Part shown: positions 7,516 to 14,852 of the stretch, in pieces
Layout: each line of letters starts with the position of its first letter
Position numbering within the stretch: position 1 is the first letter of the stretch
Assembly (NCBI GenBank): GCA_035649495.1
Contig: DASRJL010000031.1
Location: forward strand, 1-28,257
Source: SG8-41 sp035649495
Lineage (GTDB): Bacteria > Pseudomonadota > Gammaproteobacteria > Burkholderiales > SG8-41
Direction: 5' to 3'
Length of the DNA stretch: 28,257 nucleotides
Notes under the pieces: model-generated
Databases searched by the model: none
Seen by the model: only the letters and a program-made list of their open reading frames with translations
What the model was told of the DNA's origin: nothing
Program-made: the position numbers and the translations under genes

Positions 7516-7610
7516 GGCAACGCTGAACAAGGGGGCCGCCCCGCCCTCGGTCTCTCGAAGAGTGGTGCGGGACGGGCAGAGCTTCCCTGGGGCATCAAGG
7601 CCCTCATAAG

Positions 7611-7636
7611 AAGCCGGCGCAAGCCGGCTTTTTATT
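7611..7636 (+). terminator. Intrinsic (Rho-independent) terminator
   Basis: A perfect 8-bp stem, AAGCCGGC (7611-7618) with GCCGGCTT (7623-7630), carries a GNRA-type GCAA loop and runs straight into TTTATT. This is the clearest intrinsic terminator in the window. It closes the CoA-transferase transcript and isolates the KaiC/kinase unit that follows. The preceding 95 bp (7516-7610) hold no gene but several short GC-rich inverted pieces. Confidence 0.88.
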
Positions 7637-7760
7637 GGCAGCGGCATGAGGTTATGCGGACACTCTGTCTTGTAGTGTTTTAGTGACAAGGGAATAGGTA
7701 CATCCCTCACGTTATTGGGTAGCCTGACCGTTACGATGACCCGGGCGAGGGATCTGCCAG

Positions 7761-9257
7761 ATGAATCCAATCTCGACGAAATGCGGCAGCGGCGTTCCCG
7801 GGCTCGACGAAGTGCTCGGAGGAGGCTGGCCGCGTAACTGCCTGTTCCTCGTCGAGGGAAATCCCGGCGTCGGCAAGACGACGGTCGCCGTGCAATTCCT
7901 GCTGGAGGGGAAGCGCCAGGGCGAACGCTGCCTCTACGTCTCGCTATCCGAGACGAAGCAGGAGCTGGATGCGGTCGCTCTGTCCCATGCCTGGGATCTC
8001 TCGGGCATCGACATCATCGAGCTGTCCGCCGTCGAACGCGCGATCGGCCAGGGCGGGGCGACCCTGTTTCACTCCTCGGAGGTGGAGCTGAATCAGTTGA
8101 CCAGGCTTCTGCTGGAAGAGATCAACAAAAGCAAACCGGCGCGCGTGGTGATCGACTCCCTTTCGGAAATGCGCCTGCTGGCTCAGAGCGCGCTGCGGCA
8201 TCGGCACGAAATTCTGAGGCTCAAGCAGCGGCTCGCCGAACTCGGCTGCACGGTGCTGCTGCTCGACGACCGCACTTCGGAGGGGACGGATATCCAGATC
8301 CACAGCATCGTGCACGGGGCGCTGGCGCTGAGGGCGGCTCCACTGAGGTACGGGGTTTTCCGCCGGAGCCTTTCCGTGGAAAAAATGCGCGGTGTGCGCT
8401 TCGGAGAAGGCAACCACGATTACATCATCGAGACGGGGGGCGTGCGCGTCTTTCCGCGTCTCATCGCATCCCAGCACCACGCATCGTTCACCGCGGCTTC
8501 AGCTTCCTCGGGCAGTGCGGAGCTCGACGCCCTGCTCGGGAACGGACTGCACTACGGCACGAGCAACCTCATCATCGGGCCTGCGGGCAGCGGCAAGTCG
8601 ACCATTGCAGCCACATTCGCGCATGCCGCCGCCACCCGGGGCGATCGGGTGAACTATTACGTTTTCGACGAGAGCGTAGCCACGCTCCGCAAACGGGCGA
8701 GCGATATGCAGATCGACCTCGTGCCGCACATTGAGTCCGGACGGCTGACGCTCGAGCAGATGGATCCGGCGCGGATATCGCCCGGCGAGCTCGCATTCCA
8801 GATCCGCACCGCCGTGGAGAAGGAGCAGACCCGCGTGGTCGTGCTGGACAGCCTGAACGGCTATGTCACCGCGATGCCCCACGAGGAAGACCTCCATCTG
8901 CACCTGCACGAGCTTCTCTCCTACCTGAACCAGCAAGGGGTCCTGACGGTGATGATACTGGCGCAGCATGGGCTCATCGGCCCGATGGGCACGCCTATCG
9001 ATATCAGCTATCTCGCCGACTCGGTCGTCATCACCCGGTTCTTCGAGGCCATGGGGAGCATCCGCAAAGCGGTCACGATCATCAAGAAGCGCAGCGGACC
9101 CCACGAGAGCACGGTGCGTGAGCTTGTCATGACGTCTCGCGGTATCGTCGTCGGCCCGCCGCTGACGGAGTTCCAGGGCGTGCTTACCGGAGTGCCGACG
9201 TACCTTGGCGGTGCCGGGGCGTCTCGCCCGACGGGAATCGGCGACCCGCAGTCGTGA
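7761..9257 (+). CDS. KaiC-like double-domain RecA-type ATPase
   Basis: The 498-residue product has two consecutive KaiC/RecA domains. Domain 1 (about 1-235) has Walker A GNPGVGKT at 33-40 and Walker B in ARVVIDSLSEMR. Domain 2 (about 245-475) has Walker A GPAGSGKST at 273-281 and Walker B in TRVVVLDSLNGY. The segment equivalent to the cyanobacterial KaiC phosphorylation loop reads DISYLADSV, with Ser416 matching KaiC S431 and Tyr417 in place of T432. The protein ends in the VVGPPLTEFQGVLTGVPTYLGG tail typical of proteobacterial KaiC-like proteins. Family members assemble into nucleotide-dependent hexamers. There is no KaiA or KaiB nearby, so a clock is not implied. GAGGGA stands 8 nt before ATG 7761. 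The stop overlaps the start of the kinase gene, so the two products are probably made together. Confidence 0.94.
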   Translation: MNPISTKCGSGVPGLDEVLGGGWPRNCLFLVEGNPGVGKTTVAVQFLLEGKRQGERCLYVSLSETKQELDAVALSHAWDLSGIDIIELSAVERAIGQGGATLFHSSEVELNQLTRLLLEEINKSKPARVVIDSLSEMRLLAQSALRHRHEILRLKQRLAELGCTVLLLDDRTSEGTDIQIHSIVHGALALRAAPLRYGVFRRSLSVEKMRGVRFGEGNHDYIIETGGVRVFPRLIASQHHASFTAASASSGSAELDALLGNGLHYGTSNLIIGPAGSGKSTIAATFAHAAATRGDRVNYYVFDESVATLRKRASDMQIDLVPHIESGRLTLEQMDPARISPGELAFQIRTAVEKEQTRVVVLDSLNGYVTAMPHEEDLHLHLHELLSYLNQQGVLTVMILAQHGLIGPMGTPIDISYLADSVVITRFFEAMGSIRKAVTIIKKRSGPHESTVRELVMTSRGIVVGPPLTEFQGVLTGVPTYLGGAGASRPTGIGDPQS

Positions 9258-10777
9258 ATCCATCCGGGAATGAGGTGGCCTGCGTCGTGTCGCCGAATGC
9301 GATGGACGCAGGGCTTGCGGTTTCATTTCTGGGTGAGAACGGCATACGGGCCCGGGCCGCTGGAAGCGTGCGTGACGTCCTGCCGCTGCTGGACCACGAG
9401 ATCGGTTGCCTGATCCTGGTGGAAGAAGCGCTTCTCGCCGAGGACTTGCCGGCGTTGCGCGAGGCTCTCCAGCGCATGCCGGCATGGAACGACCTGCCGA
9501 TTATCGTCGTCTCGCGCGAGTTGAGGACGGTCGCGACGCTGGCCGCAGACTTTTTCCCGGAGTCCGGCAACGTTACGCTGCTGGAGCGTCCGCTGAGTCC
9601 GCTCGCGCTGGTATCCGCAGTCCAGGTCGCGCTGCGGGCCGCGGCCCGCCAGAGAGAAATCGGGGAACTGATCGAGCAGCGCTCGCAGGCCGTCAAGCTG
9701 CGGGACGAGTTTCTCGCTATGCTCGCGCACGAGCTGCGCAATCCGCTGGCGCCCATGCGCAACGCGCTCTACGTCATGCGCCTGCGGAAGATCGTGGATC
9801 CGGAACTTCTGAAGAGCACCCAGATCCTGGAGCGCCAGGTGAACCATATCGTGCGCATGGTCGATGACCTGATGGATGTCGCCCGCCTGGAGCGCGGCAA
9901 GGTCGTCCTGCAGAAGCAGCGGGTCGACTTGAATCGCGTCGTGGCGTCGGCGCTCGAGGCCTGCCTGCCGTTCGCGCAGGAAAGAGGCCACCAGGTCATC
10001 GTGCATTTCGATACCAGAGATCTGCCCGTCAACGCCGATCCCGTGCGCCTCGAGCAGATCGTGTGCAACCTGGTCAACAACGCCGCGAAATTCACGAACA
10101 GTCCGGGCGAGATCCGGGTGGACACCTCCAGGGACGAGCGCTTCGCGTCGATCGCGGTTCGAGACAATGGCATCGGCTTCGAGCCGGCCGAGGCCGACAA
10201 CCTTTTCGATCCGTTTCTGCAGGGGAATCCGACGCTGGAACGTTCCAGGGGCGGGCTCGGCATGGGGCTCACCATAGTCCGGCGTCTTGCCATGCTGCAT
10301 GACGGATTGGTGGAGGCTTCGAGCGACGGACCCGGCAAGGGCGCGTGCTTCGTGGCACGGATCCCGCTGGCGTCCGCGGCCATCGAAGCGCAGCCGGCGC
10401 CCGAACGGCGGGGCGGCAAGGCGCGCCGGCACCGTATCGTGGTGATCGAGGACAATCCGGATATTCGGGAGACTCTCTATCAGGTGCTGATCCTGTGGGG
10501 TCACCAGGTCACCACGGCGAGTGATGGCGTTTCCGGCGTCGAGCGCGTCCTTCAGGAGCGGCCGGACATAGCGCTGATCGACGTGGGACTGCCCGGAATG
10601 AACGGGTACGACGTGGCGCGCGCAATCAGGAAGGGCATCCCGAATGGGGGTATCCGCTTGATTGCCCTCACGGGATACGGGCAGCCATCCGACCGGGAGG
10701 AAGCCTTGCGCGCCGGTTTCGATACCCATCTCCTGAAGCCCGTTGCTCCGGAGATCCTGGAGACTCTGCTGGCGTAG
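9254..10777 (+). CDS. Hybrid histidine kinase with N-terminal pseudo-receiver and C-terminal receiver
   Basis: This soluble 507-residue signalling protein has no membrane segment. Residues about 5-128 look like a receiver fold (ACVVSPNAMDAG, then IIVVSREL and LLERPLSP), but Glu/Val residues stand where the phospho-acceptor Asp should be (CLILVEEAL). A HisKA domain follows with the phospho-acceptor His159 (LAHELRNPL). The HATPase domain shows an N box (NLVNNAAKF), G1 (DNGIGF) and G2 (GGLGMGL). A canonical receiver ends the protein: acidic pair in VVIEDNPD, phospho-acceptor Asp443 (IDVGLPGMNG), Thr in LTGYG and Lys in LLKPVAP. The start is GTG 9254, whose last two bases lie in the TGA stop of the KaiC-like gene (GTGA), implying translational coupling. 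No DNA-binding output domain is attached, so output is through phosphotransfer or the KaiC partner (inference). Confidence 0.95.
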   Translation: MNPSGNEVACVVSPNAMDAGLAVSFLGENGIRARAAGSVRDVLPLLDHEIGCLILVEEALLAEDLPALREALQRMPAWNDLPIIVVSRELRTVATLAADFFPESGNVTLLERPLSPLALVSAVQVALRAAARQREIGELIEQRSQAVKLRDEFLAMLAHELRNPLAPMRNALYVMRLRKIVDPELLKSTQILERQVNHIVRMVDDLMDVARLERGKVVLQKQRVDLNRVVASALEACLPFAQERGHQVIVHFDTRDLPVNADPVRLEQIVCNLVNNAAKFTNSPGEIRVDTSRDERFASIAVRDNGIGFEPAEADNLFDPFLQGNPTLERSRGGLGMGLTIVRRLAMLHDGLVEASSDGPGKGACFVARIPLASAAIEAQPAPERRGGKARRHRIVVIEDNPDIRETLYQVLILWGHQVTTASDGVSGVERVLQERPDIALIDVGLPGMNGYDVARAIRKGIPNGGIRLIALTGYGQPSDREEALRAGFDTHLLKPVAPEILETLLA

Positions 10778-10845
10778 AAGCGTGCTTGCCGGCCCGTCCC
10801 TTGTCTCTGGCACAATACGGGGACACAACAGGGAGGAGCAACGAC

Positions 10846-11649
10846 ATGCGCTTCAATCGCGTAAAGAAACTCTGGCGTGAAGGCAAGCCGGCCGTCGGCG
10901 GCTGGCTTTCGATCCCGCACTGCCTGCCGGCCGAAACGATGGCCCATACCGGGCTCGACTGGCTGTGCATCGACATGCAGCACGGCTGCATCGACTATTC
11001 GGACACCGTGCCGATGCTGACCGCGATCTCGACCACCAACGTCGTGCCGTTCGTGCGCGTGCCGTGGAACGAGCCGTCGATCATCATGAAGGTGCTGGAT
11101 GCGGGCTCCTACGGCGTCATCGTGCCGATGGTGAGCAACCGCGCCGAGGCGGAGCGGGCGGTCGCAGCTTGTCGCTATCCGCCGAAGGGCATGCGCAGCA
11201 ACGGGCCGAACCGCGTGCTGCTCTACGCCGGGGCCGACTACCAGAAGCACGCGAACGACGAGGTGGCCTGCATCGTGATGGTCGAAACCGCGGAGGGCAT
11301 CGAGAAGATCGACGAGATTACCTCGACGCCCGGCGTGGATGCGGTCTACATCGGCCCCACCGACCTGGCGCTCGCGCTGGGACTGCCGCCCGTCATGGAC
11401 AACGACGAACCGAAGCACATCGCGACGGTCAACCGCATACTCGAATCCTGCAAGCGCAGCAAAATCGTCCCGGGCATCCACACCGCCAGCTCGAAGTTCA
11501 CCCAGCGCTACCTCGACCAGGGTTTCCAGATGGTGATGCTGGGCACCGATCGTGGGTTCATGGCGAGCTTCGCGAAAGCGGAAGTCGGCAAGCTGACCGG
11601 CTGGACGCCCATGACGCCGGTCGGAGCGCCGAGCACCGGGGGTTACTGA
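10846..11649 (+). CDS. HpcH/HpaI-family aldolase/citrate lyase
   Basis: The 267-residue class II pyruvate aldolase-like protein has the usual length for the family, which cleaves or forms C-C bonds of 2-keto-3-deoxy or 4-hydroxy-2-oxo acids with a divalent metal. Visible landmarks are His46 in DMQHG (the catalytic base position), Arg71 in FVRVPWNEP, the metal ligand Glu147 in MVETAEGI, and the second ligand Asp173 in GPTDLALALG. ATG 10846 is preceded by GGGAGGAG about 6 nt away; the frame opens earlier at 10786 but without family sequence. It is separated from the kinase gene by 68 bp and followed after 23 bp by the flavin oxidoreductase, probably in one operon. The substrate is not evident. 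Confidence 0.93.
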   Translation: MRFNRVKKLWREGKPAVGGWLSIPHCLPAETMAHTGLDWLCIDMQHGCIDYSDTVPMLTAISTTNVVPFVRVPWNEPSIIMKVLDAGSYGVIVPMVSNRAEAERAVAACRYPPKGMRSNGPNRVLLYAGADYQKHANDEVACIVMVETAEGIEKIDEITSTPGVDAVYIGPTDLALALGLPPVMDNDEPKHIATVNRILESCKRSKIVPGIHTASSKFTQRYLDQGFQMVMLGTDRGFMASFAKAEVGKLTGWTPMTPVGAPSTGGY

Positions 11650-11672
11650 ACGATCCCGGCAGGTTCCGGCTC

Positions 11673-12845
11673 ATGGACGCGCTGCTGTTCTCGCCGCTCA
11701 CCATCCGCGGGCTCACGCTGCGCAACCGCATCGTGCTGTCGCCGATGCTCACGTACTCCGCGACCAACGGCTACACCAACGACACCCACCTCGCGCACCT
11801 GGCGAAGTTCGCGGTGGGCGGCGCGGGACTCGTGATGGTCGAATCGACCAAGATCGATCCGCGCGGTTGCTCGACGCCGCGCGATCTCGGGTTGTGGAAG
11901 GACGAGTTCATTCCCGGCATGCGCCGTATTGTCGAGCTGGTGAAGAGCTACGGCGCCGCGTGCGGCATCCAGCTCGGCCATTCGGGACGCAAGGCGCGCC
12001 GCTCCGTGCCGTGGGAGGGACGCACGCCGCTCACCGATGAATGCCCGGGCGTGGATCACGGCGAGCGCTGGGAGTTGATCGCCCCCAGCGCCATCGCCCA
12101 CGACGAGAAGTACCAGACCCCGCGCGAGATGACGCTCGCTGACATCGCGGAGCTCATCGAGGCCTGGTCGCAGGGCGCGCGCCGGGCGGAGGAGGCGGGC
12201 TTCGACGTGCTGGAGATACACGGCGCGCACGGCTACCTCATCCATCAGTTCCTCTCGGCCGCTGCCAACCGGCGGACCGACCAGTACGGCGGCTCGCTCG
12301 AGAACCGCATGCGCTTCGCGGTGGAGGTGGCGCGCGGCGTGCGCCGTCGCTGGCCGTCGCACAAGCCGCTCTTCCTGCGCGTATCGGCGGTCGATGAGAC
12401 GGGCTGGGAAATCGAGGACAGCATCGCGCTCGCGCGCACGCTGGCCGAGCACGGCGTCGACGTGATCGACTGCAGCACCGGCGGCATGTCGGACACGCGG
12501 CCCGCCGCCAACGCGATTTACTACGGCTACCAGGTCAAGCACGCGCAGGCGATCCGCCACGGGTCCGGCGTGAAGACGATGGCCGTCGGCATGATCGTGC
12601 ACGCCGACCAGGCCGAAGGCATCCTGCAGGCCGGCGAGGCCGATCTCGTCGCGCTCGGGCGGGAGTACCTGGTCAATCCGAACTGGGCACTCGATGCGGC
12701 GCTCAAGCTGGGGATCTCCGCGCCCTACGCGCACCTGCCGCCGGTTTTCGGCCACTACCTTGGCGGCCGGCAGCGCTCCTTCGCCGGGCTGCGCAATTCG
12801 ACGTGGCAGGCCGGTTTGAGGGACGGTGCCGCGGATGAAAGATAG
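11673..12845 (+). CDS. NADH:flavin oxidoreductase, Old Yellow Enzyme family
   Basis: The 390-residue FMN-dependent TIM-barrel enzyme opens with the LFSPLTIRGLTLRNRIVLSPM block. It carries LGHSGRKA, the substrate-binding pair in HGAHGYLIHQFLS, and the signature RTDQYGGSLENR. Near the C-terminus GMIVHADQAEGIL and the ALGREYLVNPNW FMN-phosphate segment are seen. Such enzymes reduce activated C=C bonds of enones and related compounds with NAD(P)H. The position where YqjM/XenA-type members carry a flavin-tuning Cys (P-M-C) reads PMLTYS, so that Cys is missing. ATG 11673 begins the family N-terminus, with only a weak AGG upstream. It follows the aldolase by 23 bp, and a small membrane protein gene follows 15 bp after its stop, consistent with an operon. 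Confidence 0.94.
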   Translation: MDALLFSPLTIRGLTLRNRIVLSPMLTYSATNGYTNDTHLAHLAKFAVGGAGLVMVESTKIDPRGCSTPRDLGLWKDEFIPGMRRIVELVKSYGAACGIQLGHSGRKARRSVPWEGRTPLTDECPGVDHGERWELIAPSAIAHDEKYQTPREMTLADIAELIEAWSQGARRAEEAGFDVLEIHGAHGYLIHQFLSAAANRRTDQYGGSLENRMRFAVEVARGVRRRWPSHKPLFLRVSAVDETGWEIEDSIALARTLAEHGVDVIDCSTGGMSDTRPAANAIYYGYQVKHAQAIRHGSGVKTMAVGMIVHADQAEGILQAGEADLVALGREYLVNPNWALDAALKLGISAPYAHLPPVFGHYLGGRQRSFAGLRNSTWQAGLRDGAADER

Positions 12846-12860
12846 GGCGGGGCGGATACG

Positions 12861-13355
12861 GTGAGGCTCCTGCTCCGGGGCAGGGCTTCGTCTTTCGAGT
12901 CACAGGGATTGCCGGCCGACCTGGTCGCTGGTAGAACGTTGACGCTGCTGCACCAGGATTGTCCCGGTGGCCGGATCGTGCTTCCCGCTCATTCCTCCCC
13001 GGAATGCGATCTCCATTGCGCGCTTTGCGGCGAGCGGACGGTTGTCGACAGGGAGCAATTGCTGCATGAGGTGGAGCGGCTGCTCACGTCTGCAACAGGA
13101 ACCCGGGCGGTTGTCACCAGCCTGGGCAGCGGCGTGGTTGAAATCACGTGGGAAGCCCCCGCGCGCCGGGTCCGCCGCTCAAGGAAGCGCTATGAGAGGG
13201 ACAGAAAAACATTTCAGGTCACGATCATCGTGCTCGTGTTGGTGATAGTCGCATTCGTGCTCTACGGAATGTACTTTGTCCTCGACGGCATGGGTGCCTT
13301 CGACTCCTGGAACAAGGGGCAGAGGAAGGGCGACGTCAGCAGCGGGGGGAGATAA
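12861..13355 (+). CDS. Hypothetical small membrane protein with Cys cluster
   Basis: This 164-residue protein matches no family I recognise. Four cysteines lie in the N-terminal half (C34, C49, C53, C56; the last two in HCALCGER), a possible single metal site. A charged stretch (RRVRRSRKRYERDRK, 102-116) precedes one strong transmembrane helix (about 119-141, VTIIVLVLVIVAFVLYG) and a short hydrophilic tail. The positive charge before the helix suggests a cytosolic N-terminus. GTG 12861 is the earliest start, 15 bp behind the oxidoreductase; the Shine-Dalgarno is poor and no better start is obvious. The layout (Cys site, basic stretch, one helix) resembles the 90-residue protein at 4524-4796, though I see no sequence relationship. 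It could be co-transcribed with the aldolase and oxidoreductase. Confidence 0.62.
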   Translation: MRLLLRGRASSFESQGLPADLVAGRTLTLLHQDCPGGRIVLPAHSSPECDLHCALCGERTVVDREQLLHEVERLLTSATGTRAVVTSLGSGVVEITWEAPARRVRRSRKRYERDRKTFQVTIIVLVLVIVAFVLYGMYFVLDGMGAFDSWNKGQRKGDVSSGGR

Positions 13356-13502
13356 CGGTCTTTCCCCGCTATCGTGACTGAACTACCATGTCCAGATAGT
13401 GATGCCCCCCCGGAGCGCCGGCGGTATTGATGCCCCGCCACACTGCCGCGAAACAAGCTGCTAGTATGAGCAGGAGTTGCAACTGAACCAGGGAGAGGAA
13501 AG

Positions 13503-14375
13503 ATGCAAGAAACGCGTTATGAGTTGCCGAAAACCCTGGAAGCGGCTGTCGCCCTGCTGGCGGGCGCAAACGGGCAGGCAAGAGTGCTGGCCGGCGGCAC
13601 GGATCTGCTCATCCAGATGCGCGGCGGCCGCGTCGAGCCCGCGCTCATCGTCGACATCAAGGGCATTCCCGAGATGACGGCAATCGCGATGGACAACGGC
13701 GCGTACCGCTTCGGAGCCGCCGTTCCCTGCATGGTGCTGGTCGAGAACAAGGAATTCGGGAAGGTATGGCCCGGCCTGGTCGACGGAGCGAACCTGATCG
13801 GATCGATACAGGTGAGAGGACGCGCGACCGTGGGGGGGAATCTCTGCAATGCCTCGCCGGCCGCGGATACCGTGCCGGCCATGATGGCCGCCGGGGCGAA
13901 GGCCAGCATCATCGGGCCCAAAGGCAGGCGCGAGGTGCCGATCGAGGAAGTCGCGACCGGACCGGGCAAGACGTCGCTCGCGAAGGGCGAGATCGTCGCC
14001 TCGTTCCTGCTGCCAAAACGGGCGCCGCGTTCCGGCGATGCGTACCTTCGTTTTATTCCGCGCACCGAGATGGATATCGCGGTCGTCGGCGCGGGAGTGA
14101 ACCTCACGCTGGACGACAAGGGCGTGTGCACCCATGCGCGGGTCGCGATCGGAGCGGTCGCCGAGCGCGCTTTGATGGTGCCCGATGCCGCCGCCGCGCT
14201 GGTCGGCACGAACGTCGATGCGGAGGCCTTGAAGCGCATGGCCGCGGCGGTGAGCGCGGCGTGCCGGCCGATCGATGACAAGCGCGGGACCAAGGAATAC
14301 CGGATCAAGGTTTCCGGTGTAATGGCGCGACGCGCCGCCGAGATTGCGCTCGAAAGGGCGCGGAGGAAGAGCTGA
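13503..14375 (+). CDS. Molybdenum hydroxylase FAD-binding subunit (CoxM/XdhB type)
   Basis: The 290-residue medium subunit belongs to a xanthine dehydrogenase/CO dehydrogenase-type enzyme. The FAD pyrophosphate-binding motif AGGTDLL is at 30-36. The second FAD motif, VGGNLCNASPAADT, lies at about 110-123, followed by the usual PRTEMDIAVVGAGVNL region and the CO_deh_flav_C domain. The subunit passes electrons from the 2Fe-2S subunit to its acceptor. The start ATG 13503 has GGGAGAGGAAAG upstream. The stop TGA shares its A with the ATG of the next gene (TGATG), so translation is coupled. The 147-bp gap upstream (13356-13502) probably carries the promoter, with no clear hexamers. Gene order medium-small-large is that of CoxM-S-L. 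Confidence 0.95.
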   Translation: MQETRYELPKTLEAAVALLAGANGQARVLAGGTDLLIQMRGGRVEPALIVDIKGIPEMTAIAMDNGAYRFGAAVPCMVLVENKEFGKVWPGLVDGANLIGSIQVRGRATVGGNLCNASPAADTVPAMMAAGAKASIIGPKGRREVPIEEVATGPGKTSLAKGEIVASFLLPKRAPRSGDAYLRFIPRTEMDIAVVGAGVNLTLDDKGVCTHARVAIGAVAERALMVPDAAAALVGTNVDAEALKRMAAAVSAACRPIDDKRGTKEYRIKVSGVMARRAAEIALERARRKS

Positions 14376-14851
14376 TGGCGAAGGTTCATGTAGAAGCGAC
14401 GTTGAACGGCAATGCCGTCGAATTTCTTTGCGAAACGCGCCAGACGCTGCTTCAGGTCCTGCGCGACGAATTGCACCTGACAGGCACCAAGGAAGGCTGC
14501 GCCACCGGCGACTGCGGCGCGTGCAGCGTCACGGTCGACGGGCGTCTGATGTGCTCGTGCCTGGTCTTGGGCGCCGAGGTCCAGGGCAAGACGGTACAGA
14601 CGATAGAGGGCATGGCCGACGGCGAGAAGCTGCACCCGCTGCAGCAGAAGTTCCTGGAGCACGCAGCGCTCCAGTGCGGCATCTGCACGCCCGGCGTCCT
14701 CGTCGCGGCGAAATCGCTGCTGGAGCGCAATCTCAACCCGACCGAGGAAGAGGTGCGCTACTGGCTGGCGGGCAACCTGTGCCGCTGCACCGGGTACAAC
14801 AAGATTATCGAGGCGGTGCTCGATGCCGCCAGTGAAATGCGGAGGTCTTAA
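14375..14851 (+). CDS. Molybdenum hydroxylase 2Fe-2S subunit (CoxS type)
   Basis: The 158-residue small subunit has both [2Fe-2S] domains. The plant-ferredoxin-like N-terminal cluster is held by C42, C47, C50 and C62 (EGCATGDCGAC and the SCL segment). The C-terminal helical cluster is held by C101, C104, C136 and C138 (CGICTPGV and NLCRCTGYNKI). All eight ligands are present, so it should be functional. It relays electrons from the molybdenum site to FAD. The start overlaps the previous stop by one base. The Shine-Dalgarno of the large-subunit gene (GGAGG 14841-14845) lies inside its last codons, so the three genes form a tight unit. Confidence 0.96.
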   Translation: MAKVHVEATLNGNAVEFLCETRQTLLQVLRDELHLTGTKEGCATGDCGACSVTVDGRLMCSCLVLGAEVQGKTVQTIEGMADGEKLHPLQQKFLEHAALQCGICTPGVLVAAKSLLERNLNPTEEEVRYWLAGNLCRCTGYNKIIEAVLDAASEMRRS

Positions 14852-14852
14852 C

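Noticed and set aside
7516..7531. GGCAACGCTGAACAAG-like sequence as an insertion-sequence end
   Set aside because: It resembles some IS ends only by memory; no matching inverted end or transposase is found within the neighbouring 250 bp.
7761..9257. KaiC-like gene as part of a circadian clock
   Set aside because: No kaiA or kaiB in the window and the Thr of the phosphorylation pair is missing.
10808..10823. TGGCAC upstream of the HpcH/HpaI aldolase as a sigma-54 -24 element
   Set aside because: The required TTGC at -12 is absent (GGGG stands there) and no enhancer-binding regulator is adjacent.
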